Positions 1 to 7,567 of a stretch of 60,895 nt of DNA are shown one piece after another (the stretch's first letter is position 1; each line of letters begins with the position of its first letter). The position numbers were made by a program, and so were the translations under genes. Source of the stretch: a virus; IMG/VR virus record IMGVR_UViG_3300012936_000012, positions 1 through 60,895 of that record; one strand, written 5' to 3'. The notes under the pieces were generated by a model. That model did no database searches. It saw only the letters and a list, made by a program, of their open reading frames with translations, and had not been told where the DNA came from.

Positions 1-1
1 A

Positions 2-259
2 GTGGTTGGTACAGACAAAGAGGAGTTGGACAAGGCTATTGAATTAGCCAAACAACGAGAATCTTCAATTAGACAGTCTCTTGAGGATCAATTGAGAAAA
101 GAACTAGCAGTAAATGTACCGAAGCCTATCTCCCCAAGTGGAGAAAAAACTACGGTAGCTTCTGCAGATCGATATTCAATTTCTAAAAAGAGCGGTCAAG
201 ACTATTTGGCTATTCGCCAACAACTGATGGCGAAGGCTTTAGAATCAATACGCAGATAA
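2..259 (+). CDS. C-terminal end of a head protein, 5' truncated (scaffold-like)
   Basis: The frame is open to the left window edge, so only the last 85 or so residues are visible, and the apparent GTG at position 2 is probably internal. The visible part is charged and helical, with many Lys, Glu and Gln in the first 40 residues and a Ser/Tyr-containing middle. It ends 44 bases before the major capsid gene. A charged coiled-coil-like tail directly before the capsid gene is typical of scaffold or protease-scaffold proteins in tailed phages. That role is inferred from position and composition only; no motif proves it. Confidence 0.55.
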   Translation: MVGTDKEELDKAIELAKQRESSIRQSLEDQLRKELAVNVPKPISPSGEKTTVASADRYSISKKSGQDYLAIRQQLMAKALESIRR

Positions 260-303
260 GAGAATACTCTTAACTTTTAAACTTTCTTATAAGGAGAAAA
301 CCA

Positions 304-1290
304 ATGGCAGTATCAGGTGTAGACACCCTAGCAGGGGGTACAGGCAGTGACGTTGTTGCTTTACCACAAGCTTTATTAGACGTATTTAGTCTGGATATTC
401 TTCATAAAGCGCAAGCAGTAATGCGTTTTGAAGAATTTGCAGTACGTAAACAAGAACTAGAACGTGCTCCAGGTGAAAATATCAAATTCACTATTTATGA
501 TGACATCACTCGTGGTGGTCAATTGGATGAAAACGATATTTTGTCTGCAAAAACAATGAGTGCAAGTCAAAAAACTATCACAGTCACTGAATGGGGTAAT
601 GCTATTCAAGTAAGTGAAAAATTACTTCGTCTTTCATGGGATGACGTGATGGCAGAAGCAGCAACTCTTCTCGGTCGAGATTTTGCAGTAGTTCGTGATT
701 TAGCACTTCGTGATGCGGCGTTAGATACAACAAACGCAGTTTTTGCAGGAAATCGTGCAGATCAATTTGATCTTCTTGTTACTGATTATCTTGATATCGA
801 TTCAATTCGTGATGCAGTTGAATTGCTTCAAACTAACAATGCTCCTAAGTTCTTTGGAGATTACTATGTTTGTTTCTTACATCCTCACCAAGCGGCTCAA
901 TTAAAGCGAGATCCAGATTGGGTAAATGCCCATCAATATATTGGTACTCGAAACTTGTTTACAGGTGAAATTGGGCGTTTTGAAGATGTGATCTTTATTA
1001 TTTCTACTCATATGCCAAATGGCGCAGTAGCTTCAGGAAGTCCTGCTTATGATGCAACACTTATAAGCGGATACGTAAACCCAAACGATGCAGCAGATTC
1101 AAACGCAGCTCCGCTTTACAAGGCGGCACTGTTTGGTGATCAATGTCTCCACATTGCAGAATCTCTACCAGTAGAGCTTCGTGATAATGGTGTTGAAGAC
1201 TTCGGGCGTAAACATGGATTAGCTTGGTACTCAATCTTTGGTGTTAAGAATCTTCTACCTGAATACTCAGTAGTTATTACATCTGCTTAA
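304..1290 (+). CDS. Major capsid protein, N4-gp56 family
   Basis: This 328-residue protein should form the icosahedral head lattice with an HK97-type fold. I recognise the N4-gp56 family pattern: a short N-terminal arm, an early helix with the F-E-E-F-A-V-R-K stretch (about residues 43-50), the Gly-rich T-R-G-G-Q-L loop near residue 69, and a C-terminal segment with G-R-K-H-G-L-A-W-Y (about residues 304-312) before the final beta strand. Length is normal for the family. The start follows a clear AAGGAG site at 292-297. Gene order (scaffold-like, capsid, small adaptors, sheath) agrees. A capsid of this family with a contractile tail is known in several marine and environmental phages. Confidence 0.88.
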   Translation: MAVSGVDTLAGGTGSDVVALPQALLDVFSLDILHKAQAVMRFEEFAVRKQELERAPGENIKFTIYDDITRGGQLDENDILSAKTMSASQKTITVTEWGNAIQVSEKLLRLSWDDVMAEAATLLGRDFAVVRDLALRDAALDTTNAVFAGNRADQFDLLVTDYLDIDSIRDAVELLQTNNAPKFFGDYYVCFLHPHQAAQLKRDPDWVNAHQYIGTRNLFTGEIGRFEDVIFIISTHMPNGAVASGSPAYDATLISGYVNPNDAADSNAAPLYKAALFGDQCLHIAESLPVELRDNGVEDFGRKHGLAWYSIFGVKNLLPEYSVVITSA

Positions 1291-1304
1291 TATAGGAATT
1301 AATT

Positions 1305-1628
1305 ATGACTAAGACAACTAAGACAACTTCAAAGAAAGCACCTCGGAAAAAACCTGAGGTTGTAGAGATTGCCGAAGAAATTGTAGCCACAGTAGTTCAA
1401 CCTAAGGTGGAAGAAACCAAGAAGATTGCTCCCGAACCAAAGAAGAAGGAAGAAGTTGTGGAGGTTGCTTACGTTAAAGATAAAGTTCCTAAAAACATTC
1501 GTGTAAAAGCAATTCAAAACGCTAGAGGCGTATTTGGAAGAATCAATTACGAGATCAAGGCAGGAGAAGTTTACGAGCTTCCTGCGAATCTTGCAAATTG
1601 GCTTATGTCTTTGAATAGAGTGATTTAA
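1305..1628 (+). CDS. Small Lys/Glu-rich protein after capsid gene
   Basis: A 107-residue protein with two distinct halves. Residues 1-60 are almost entirely Lys, Glu, Thr, Val and Pro and look disordered. Residues 65-107 form a compact Gly/Tyr-containing module (V-F-G-R-I-N-Y-E-I-K-A-G near residues 76-87). I do not recognise the family. Its place directly downstream of the capsid gene and upstream of connector genes suggests a head-associated role, perhaps decoration or connector assembly. It starts 15 bases after the capsid stop behind a weak AGGA site. Confidence 0.7.
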   Translation: MTKTTKTTSKKAPRKKPEVVEIAEEIVATVVQPKVEETKKIAPEPKKKEEVVEVAYVKDKVPKNIRVKAIQNARGVFGRINYEIKAGEVYELPANLANWLMSLNRVI

Positions 1629-1638
1629 GGGGGTTGCA

Positions 1639-2424
1639 ATGGCCGACATTAACTCAGTTGTAAGAAGAGTGAGATCACGAGTCCATGACGTTGTGTCTCA
1701 AGACAATCGAGAGGACGGCAGGCCATTGTACTTGGATTCATACTACATTGATTCAATTGAGTCGGGTATGGGTCGGTTGAATTTAGACTTAGATTCAACA
1801 TATACAGTAGCATCTCTTCCAGTTAAGTATGAATACTTACTGGAACTAAGATCTACAGTTAACATGTGTTATGTTCGGGGAGGGGAAGGTGCATCGGGAG
1901 ATGTAGAGGACTTCCCCAACGTGCCAGATGCAATAGTGTCTGTTCCACAGTTGTCTGTACAAAGACAACAGATGCCATTAGAGGGGCCTAAATATTGGCT
2001 CAAGATGGCAGAGAAGCTAGACATGGAGTATCAGAACACTTTAGCTCGGTTGCAAGATCGAGGAGATGAGGGTCCTGAAATTCAACAATATGTAATGTCT
2101 AGGATGAGTCTAAGGACAGGCCGAAGGATGCCCTATGTTTATGATAAACCCATTACACCCCCTGACTTTTCAGTGGCAATTGTGGGTAATAGGGTTTCTT
2201 TGGGTTGGGGTATTGTTTATGATGAATATTTCAGACTGTATGAAGTTGAAAGAAGTACCAATAGTGACTTTTCAACAAAATCTGTCGTATTCACAACAAG
2301 TGATAATCAAGTTTCATCATTTAGTCAAAACCTTACTTCTGGTACATATCACTACAGATTAAAGATCACTAATTCTAATGATCTTTATTCTTACACTCAA
2401 TCTTCATCGGTAGTAGTACCATGA
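1639..2424 (+). CDS. Head-tail connector candidate with C-terminal FN3-like domain
   Basis: A 261-residue protein. Residues 1-170 are mostly helical and begin with a D-I-N-S-V-V-R-R-V-R-S-R segment resembling the small helical adaptors that dock on portal rings. Residues 175-261 look like a fibronectin type III or Ig-like beta sandwich: a proline-rich lead-in, alternating hydrophobics, and the G-T-Y-H-Y-R-L-K-I strand near residue 238. Virion proteins often carry such surface-exposed Ig-like domains. It overlaps the next gene by an ATGA, so the two are probably translated together. The adaptor role is inferred from order (capsid to sheath interval). Confidence 0.68.
   Translation: MADINSVVRRVRSRVHDVVSQDNREDGRPLYLDSYYIDSIESGMGRLNLDLDSTYTVASLPVKYEYLLELRSTVNMCYVRGGEGASGDVEDFPNVPDAIVSVPQLSVQRQQMPLEGPKYWLKMAEKLDMEYQNTLARLQDRGDEGPEIQQYVMSRMSLRTGRRMPYVYDKPITPPDFSVAIVGNRVSLGWGIVYDEYFRLYEVERSTNSDFSTKSVVFTTSDNQVSSFSQNLTSGTYHYRLKITNSNDLYSYTQSSSVVVP
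2266..2278 (+). repeat. Copy of 13-bp word GACTTTTCAACAA
   Basis: Exact copy on the + strand, inside the preceding connector-candidate gene, read there as Asp-Phe-Ser-Thr. Confidence 0.7.
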
Positions 2425-2864
2425 AGAGTGTCTTAGATGTCGCAGAAAAGGGCGTAATAACAATTCATAAGACGTACGGTGAAATCGTGCGCCTTATGAA
2501 ATACATGCCTAGTGCAACGGGTGGCATCTACAAGCAAAGAAAAAGACTTTATGAAGCACCATATGAAATATTGGCTAAGGTCAATAGAGATCCAAACCCA
2601 GAACAAATAAGTAAAATTGGGGAATCCTCAGAGCGTAATGCTCATATAACATTACCTGTTCGTTTTTTAATTGATTTGTTTGGGAACTCCACACCTGTCA
2701 AAGAAACAATTACATCAAGTGATTTAATTGTATTTGACAATAGAGTATGGAGAATAACGACATGTGCATTTACTGGCAGAATCGGTGATCGACCTTTAAT
2801 AGTCGAACTTGAACTTAGAGAAAAACTAGGTGAAAAGGAGTCCGATTATTATGGCCGCAGTTAG
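2421..2864 (+). CDS. Putative head-closure or neck protein
   Basis: A 147-residue protein in the neck-gene interval between capsid and sheath. The C-terminal half is beta-rich, with an R-V-W-R-I-T-T strand near residue 110 followed by L-I-V-E-L-E-L-R-E, a pattern like small head-completion and stopper proteins. No catalytic motif is visible. It starts in the ATGA overlap with the upstream gene, and its end overlaps the next gene's start at 2851. The function is a positional inference. Confidence 0.65.
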   Translation: MKSVLDVAEKGVITIHKTYGEIVRLMKYMPSATGGIYKQRKRLYEAPYEILAKVNRDPNPEQISKIGESSERNAHITLPVRFLIDLFGNSTPVKETITSSDLIVFDNRVWRITTCAFTGRIGDRPLIVELELREKLGEKESDYYGRS

Positions 2865-3459
2865 ATCATCTTTTCAGTATGAAGCTAGAGGACTTTTTTT
2901 TGGTGTTAAAATTAACCGTAGAGGTCCGAATTTTAAGAAAGCAATAAAAGGGGCCTTACCGTCAGGTAAAGAGTTCTTAGACGACATGTCTAAGCTTCTA
3001 AGGAACAGGATTGAATCAAGGCTTCCTCGTTTAAAACAAAACCTCAAAGATGGCTCTCCAGGGGCAATTGGTACAATTCAATTTGAATCGACTTCACACG
3101 GTAAACATAAACCGCACAAAGATATACCAAACCCGTTGAGTCTTATCATTGACCATGGAATGAAGTACAGGGTTCATGGTCGTTTAGGTCAAATAAAACT
3201 TGATGTGACGGTTTACAACTTAAGGAAACGCCAAATAAATTTTCATAAAAAAATGGGCAAAACCCCTAAGGTATCTACTGTTCTTAAACGATTTGATGAA
3301 ACTTGTCTTCCATACATAAAATCAGGTAATATGACAAAAATAGCAGACTATTGGACTGCAAACACTTTTCGTGCATTCAATCGTGATTTGAATCGGTATA
3401 TCAAAGACAAAAACCAAGCGTTCTTAGAATCGACAGATCAGTCCAAGGCAGGTGAGTAA
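2851..3459 (+). CDS. Putative tail completion or neck protein
   Basis: A 202-residue basic protein. An upstream in-frame GTG at 2830 exists, but ATG 2851 sits at proper distance behind AAAAGGAG (2833-2840), so I chose it. The sequence contains a P-S-G-K-E-F-L-D-D-M-S-K-L-L-R-N-R helix and a long C-terminal amphipathic helix, similar in outline to the minor tail or neck components that join the portal to the tail. I do not recognise the family. It overlaps the next gene by one base (TAATG). Confidence 0.65.
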   Translation: MAAVRSSFQYEARGLFFGVKINRRGPNFKKAIKGALPSGKEFLDDMSKLLRNRIESRLPRLKQNLKDGSPGAIGTIQFESTSHGKHKPHKDIPNPLSLIIDHGMKYRVHGRLGQIKLDVTVYNLRKRQINFHKKMGKTPKVSTVLKRFDETCLPYIKSGNMTKIADYWTANTFRAFNRDLNRYIKDKNQAFLESTDQSKAGE

Positions 3460-4175
3460 TGGCGGTTTCAATATATCAATTAGAAGACGCTTTAGCTAAA
3501 ACGTATGCGGGGAAGATTCTTAAAGATCGCAACGGCAGAGACAACTATGTTTCTGTTTTTTTAGATTACCCCGACATCGAAGAAGCTAATGAGCAAAGGT
3601 TTCCATCTATTTCACTAGTTTTAGTTAATATGATACCCGAAGTATCTATGTATGATAGTCAAGAGAAATATACTGTGAGCAAAAGAACAGACCTTGATGT
3701 ACCAGTGATTCAAGAAAGAAGAGTTCCAGAGTATTATAGATTAACATATGAGATTAATACTTATTCTCTTTCTGCATTTGAAGACAGAGAATTGATGCGA
3801 TGGGTTGAGTCTAGGTTTTCTCCAAGGGACAGTCTACTCGTTGGATCAGACTATTATCACTACTTTAGAGAATCATTTAGTGTAAATGATGATATTGATA
3901 TTGACACAGTAGTGTATAATAAGACCTGGACTATATCTGTTGTTGCAGATATTGAAGATACTGACAACGACCATTTAAATAAAGGTGTCAGAGAATTCAA
4001 GATATATTCTAATGTTGTTAAAACAAATTCTAAAATTATTCCTTCTGATGGTGAGAATGAAACAATATATAAACCCTACGCCCCAAAAGGTTCTGAGACT
4101 GCTTTGGGTGCAGAAAAAACAAGGCACAGAATCTTCTCATTTGATGATCAAAATTATTGGTTTCCTAAAAAGTGA
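3459..4175 (+). CDS. Putative tail terminator or sheath-proximal neck protein
   Basis: A 238-residue acidic alpha/beta protein with no recognised motif. It contains strands alternating with Tyr-rich segments (Y-Y-R-L-T-Y-E-I-N-T-Y near residue 95). In contractile-tailed phages the gene directly before the sheath is commonly the tail terminator or neck-sheath connector, and that is the best positional guess. The start overlaps the previous stop (TAATG), and the stop lies 8 bases before the sheath start. Confidence 0.62.
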   Translation: MAVSIYQLEDALAKTYAGKILKDRNGRDNYVSVFLDYPDIEEANEQRFPSISLVLVNMIPEVSMYDSQEKYTVSKRTDLDVPVIQERRVPEYYRLTYEINTYSLSAFEDRELMRWVESRFSPRDSLLVGSDYYHYFRESFSVNDDIDIDTVVYNKTWTISVVADIEDTDNDHLNKGVREFKIYSNVVKTNSKIIPSDGENETIYKPYAPKGSETALGAEKTRHRIFSFDDQNYWFPKK

Positions 4176-4183
4176 GGTAAACA

Positions 4184-6055
4184 ATGGCTTATACTAGACC
4201 TGGAGTGTTTATTGAAGAAATACTCACTCCTGAACAATCCGGAGCAGGCGTATCAACTAGCGTTGGTTCATTCTTGGGTATTACCCAACGTGGCCCTGTA
4301 GATAAAGCAATTTTGGTTTCAAGTCTGAACGACTTTGAACGAATTTTTGGAGGGCCAATTGATGGAGAACCTCTATATTATTCTGTGCGTTCATTTTTTG
4401 AAAATGGTGGAGCAAGTGCTTATATTGTTCGACTTTATGCAGACGCATCAAATCCTGTAGCAGCAAACACTGTTTTGGATAATGTTTTGTCTGCTGATTT
4501 ATTAAAATTCAAAGCAGGATACAGAGGGTTGGATTCATTTGGCGAGGCAGGCAAGGACTTGTCTGTTAGAATTAGATTGTCTAATAATTTTGTTTCTCAA
4601 TACAGTGCATCGAGTTCTATTGATGATGTCGTTGCAAATGCAAACTCTGGTGATACTTTACTAAAAGTAAAATCTATTCAAGGCATCCAAGAGGGAGCAA
4701 TTATTAAAATTATTGAAGACGTAAGCGGCACTCCAAGTGCAACTTATGCGGTTGTTTCAGAAACTAACTCCACAGTAGTTAGTGGAAATGTTGAACACTC
4801 CCTTGTTTTGGCATCCGGGTTAACAAATACGATCACTGCTTCAGACTCTAAAATTGAAGTTCTTGAGTATGACGTTGACGTTTTAGATTCAGATCTTCTT
4901 GTTTTAGAATCTTGGAATACAGTTTCAATGAATCCAAATGCAGATAACTACATTGAAACAATTATTAATGATTCAGAAATTGGGTCTGTTTATATTGTAG
5001 CAGAAGACCTGATTCCATCAGGGAATTTGAATAATGCTAAAGAAATTAGCAACACACACGTTATTGCAACCCATATTAATTTATCATCTGATGGCGCATC
5101 AGAGACAGTAGGTTTTTTATCTTCTGATGTTATTGGAACTGAAGCAAACGCACGAGGAATTTATGCACTTTCTGAGAAAGATAATGTAAATATTCTTTGT
5201 ATTCCTCCGGGCACTGTAATTACTTCTTCTCTTTTACCTGTAATTCAAATAGCAATGTTGAATTACTGTGGTGATCGAATGGATATGTTTGCAGTACTAG
5301 ATACTCCATCAAGTCTGAATGCTCAATCAAGTGGAGCAGGGTCTGTTGGGGAGTACCGTAAAAACACCTTAGGTGTTGATTCGTTCTGGGGAGCTTTATA
5401 TTATCCACATGTTGTTGTTAAATCTAAAGATGGCGCTTCAAATATCACTCTTCCTCCTAGTGGAGTTGTTGCAGGTCTTTACAGTCGTGTTGATTCCATT
5501 TCTCCTCCTGAAGGTAGTATCGCTTCTGCTCCTGCGGGCTTTGGTGATTTTGGTGTATTAAAAGGCCTTGTTCGACTTGAGTCAAACCCAACTGAAAAGC
5601 AGCATGGCGAATTGAACCCAATTGGAATTAATTGCTTACGTAGACTTAATAGAGCAGATGGTATCTTACCTGGGATAGTAGTTCTAGGAGCGCGTACTCT
5701 TAGTAGTAAACCTGATTTCACTTACATTAACGTACGTCGATTTATGACTTTTATTGAACAAAATATTAAATTCTTAGCGCGTCCATCATTGTTCAGAAAC
5801 AATGGACCTCAATTATGGCAAGAACTTACTGATAGTTTCGAAGGATTCTTACGTGGTTTATTCAGTAGAGGCCAACTTGCAGGTGAAACGCAAGAACAAG
5901 CATTTTATGTTAAGATTGATGCATCATTAAATACTCCAGATCAAATTCAACGTGGTCTTCTTGTTGGAGAAATCGGAGTTGCAACTTTAAAACCTGCAGA
6001 ATTTATGGTATTCAAATTTAGCCAAACTTCAGCAGGAACAACTATTGAGGAGTAA
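4184..6055 (+). CDS. Contractile tail sheath protein
   Basis: A 623-residue sheath subunit that forms the contractile outer tail tube. Hallmarks are the N-terminal R-P-G-V-F-I-E-E-I (residues 5-13), the adjacent S-V-G-S-F-L-G-I-T-Q-R-G-P loop, and the conserved C-terminal domain with Y-I-N-V-R-R-F-M-T-F-I-E (about residues 511-522) followed by a final strand ending in E-F-M-V-F-K-F. The central 130-300 region is Ser/Asp-rich and looks like an inserted surface domain. The GAGGTAAACA site gives a normal start. It is followed 6 bases later by the tube gene, the usual pairing. Confidence 0.93.
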   Translation: MAYTRPGVFIEEILTPEQSGAGVSTSVGSFLGITQRGPVDKAILVSSLNDFERIFGGPIDGEPLYYSVRSFFENGGASAYIVRLYADASNPVAANTVLDNVLSADLLKFKAGYRGLDSFGEAGKDLSVRIRLSNNFVSQYSASSSIDDVVANANSGDTLLKVKSIQGIQEGAIIKIIEDVSGTPSATYAVVSETNSTVVSGNVEHSLVLASGLTNTITASDSKIEVLEYDVDVLDSDLLVLESWNTVSMNPNADNYIETIINDSEIGSVYIVAEDLIPSGNLNNAKEISNTHVIATHINLSSDGASETVGFLSSDVIGTEANARGIYALSEKDNVNILCIPPGTVITSSLLPVIQIAMLNYCGDRMDMFAVLDTPSSLNAQSSGAGSVGEYRKNTLGVDSFWGALYYPHVVVKSKDGASNITLPPSGVVAGLYSRVDSISPPEGSIASAPAGFGDFGVLKGLVRLESNPTEKQHGELNPIGINCLRRLNRADGILPGIVVLGARTLSSKPDFTYINVRRFMTFIEQNIKFLARPSLFRNNGPQLWQELTDSFEGFLRGLFSRGQLAGETQEQAFYVKIDASLNTPDQIQRGLLVGEIGVATLKPAEFMVFKFSQTSAGTTIEE

Positions 6056-6061
6056 TAAGCA

Positions 6062-6559
6062 ATGGCTACATTAACCAGTGATATCCTTCGAGGATATAAG
6101 TTTTCTGTAAGTTTTGAACAGGGATTTTTCAAGAGAACAGCATTTCAAAAAGTGACGGGACTTAAAACTTCTGTTGAAGTTGTTGAATATCGAGAAGGTA
6201 ATATGGCTGATCGAATGGAGAAGTTCGCAGGCATGATGACGTATGATACAGTTACTTTTGAAAGAGGCATCTCTAATGATGATGACTTCAACCAATGGAT
6301 GAAGAAAGTGTGTGATGTTACTGGAGGAGGCACTATCCCAAATGGTGGAAGCCCAGAAACAGGCCTTGATAGCTACCGTAAAAACATTACAGTCACATTA
6401 CATAACAAACAAGGTGGTGTAGCTAAGAAGTACATACTTCTTGATGCATTTCCTAGCGAATATACCGTGGGTGATTTTGACGCTACGTCTAACGATGTTG
6501 TTATTAGTTCATTAAGTATACAACACCACGGGATCATAGAGACAAACGCAGCAGGCTAG
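6062..6559 (+). CDS. Tail tube protein (gp19-like)
   Basis: A 165-residue inner tube subunit that stacks as hexameric rings and is surrounded by sheath. The pattern Y-K-F-S-V-S-F-E near residue 11, the F-Q-K-V-T-G-L segment, the E-Y-R-E-G-N loop, and the repeated beta strands ending with P-S-E-Y-T-V-G-D-F-D are typical of the T4 gp19 tube family. Length matches. It follows the sheath gene and precedes the chaperone gene. Confidence 0.92.
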   Translation: MATLTSDILRGYKFSVSFEQGFFKRTAFQKVTGLKTSVEVVEYREGNMADRMEKFAGMMTYDTVTFERGISNDDDFNQWMKKVCDVTGGGTIPNGGSPETGLDSYRKNITVTLHNKQGGVAKKYILLDAFPSEYTVGDFDATSNDVVISSLSIQHHGIIETNAAG

Positions 6560-6568
6560 GCAAAGATA

Positions 6569-6581
6569 GACTTTTCAACAA
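6569..6581 (+). repeat. Copy of 13-bp word GACTTTTCAACAA, intergenic
   Basis: Exact copy in the 37-base gap between tube and chaperone genes, lying directly upstream of the AAGG ribosome binding site used at 6597. Confidence 0.8.
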
Positions 6582-6596
6582 AATAAGGCAATAATA

Positions 6597-7418
6597 ATGA
6601 TTGATCATACAGATAAAGTTATTTTACCCATCGGTTTAGAGATAGATGGAGTTAGATATAAAGAAGTAGTTATTGACGAAATGACAGGCATTGATGAAGA
6701 GAACTTAACATCAAGAAAAATTCGCAATAATGGAGCTAAAGCTATTTCGGTTTTATTAAGACGTTGCATTCAAGAAATACCAGGCCTTCTTGAAAGAAAA
6801 AGAAACCCTATGGATTTAATTCCAGAGAAATATGTACACGAAATGTACGTTGCAGACAGAGATTTTTTAACTCTTTCAATTCGCGCTCTAAGTGATAAAT
6901 CTCAATTTTTATCTACATTAGAATGTCCTAGTTGTTCGCATGTGGAAGAACGCATGATTGATTTCAATGCAATGGACGTGTATGAATGGGATGAAAGTAA
7001 TGTAGAACTAGAAATTGAATTGCCTCGTGGTTTTTTTAATGTTGAAACAAGTGAATACTGTAATAAAGTCATTTGGGCATTTCCAAAAGGTAAAGCACAA
7101 GAAGGAATTGCGTCATTGCCAGAAGGTCAAATGGCAACATATATGATTGCGTCAGGCATCAAGAGTGTAGAGGGACTTAGATATCTTCCTTCTGATGACG
7201 ATGTGCGTCGTCTTGGAGTTCGTGATCGAAATGTTTTTGCAAAAGAAATTACAGATAATACAGTTGGTGTTGACACTAAACTAGAAATTATCTGTGAATC
7301 TTGTGGAAACGAGTTTGAGACGGAGGTTAATGTTATGGGTTTTTTCAATTCGGGAGAGGGGGAAAAGAAGAAGAAAAAAAGTGGGAAAAATGGGCGAAGG
7401 AAACGGAAAAGAGCCTAA
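6597..7418 (+). CDS. Tail assembly chaperone / baseplate-associated zinc protein, frame-0 product
   Basis: A 273-residue protein between tube and tape-measure genes, where tail assembly chaperones are found. Two Cys pairs, C-P-S-C near residue 118 and C-E-S-C near residue 234, could bind one zinc ion, like the T4 gp26-type proteins of other myoviruses. The C-terminus becomes a poly-Lys/Arg tail over A-rich DNA, which suggests that frame 0 runs off its natural coding sequence there. The -1 frame continues with a much more protein-like sequence (7331-7564), so the full product is probably a frameshift fusion of roughly 320 residues. Confidence 0.8.
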   Translation: MIDHTDKVILPIGLEIDGVRYKEVVIDEMTGIDEENLTSRKIRNNGAKAISVLLRRCIQEIPGLLERKRNPMDLIPEKYVHEMYVADRDFLTLSIRALSDKSQFLSTLECPSCSHVEERMIDFNAMDVYEWDESNVELEIELPRGFFNVETSEYCNKVIWAFPKGKAQEGIASLPEGQMATYMIASGIKSVEGLRYLPSDDDVRRLGVRDRNVFAKEITDNTVGVDTKLEIICESCGNEFETEVNVMGFFNSGEGEKKKKKSGKNGRRKRKRA

Positions 7419-7564
7419 TTACCACTATTGTAGCCCTTGCCGAGAGATGGGGGTGGTCAAGATATGATATACTATCTATACCTAGCCGACAAAGAGAGGT
7501 CTATTTAGAACTATTTGAAGATATAATAGACAGAGAAAAAGAGGCTACTAGAAATAGGAGATAG
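7331..7564 (+). CDS. -1 frameshift extension of the tail assembly chaperone
   Basis: The -1 frame is open from 7331 to the TAG at 7562-7564 and contains no ATG, GTG or TTG codon, so it cannot easily be translated on its own. After the A-rich stretch it reads as a normal protein: W-E-K-W-A-K-E-T-E, then L-A-E-R-W-G-W-S-R-Y-D-I-L and S-I-P-S-R-Q-R-E-V-Y. It ends 3 bases before the tape-measure ATG. A seven-A run at 7374-7380 is the most likely slippage point, adding about 61 residues. Programmed -1 shifts that extend a chaperone just before the tape measure are well known in long-tailed phages. The exact slip site is my inference. Confidence 0.72.
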   Translation, partial: CYGFFQFGRGGKEEEKKWEKWAKETEKSLITTIVALAERWGWSRYDILSIPSRQREVYLELFEDIIDREKEATRNRR

Positions 7565-7567
7565 TAT

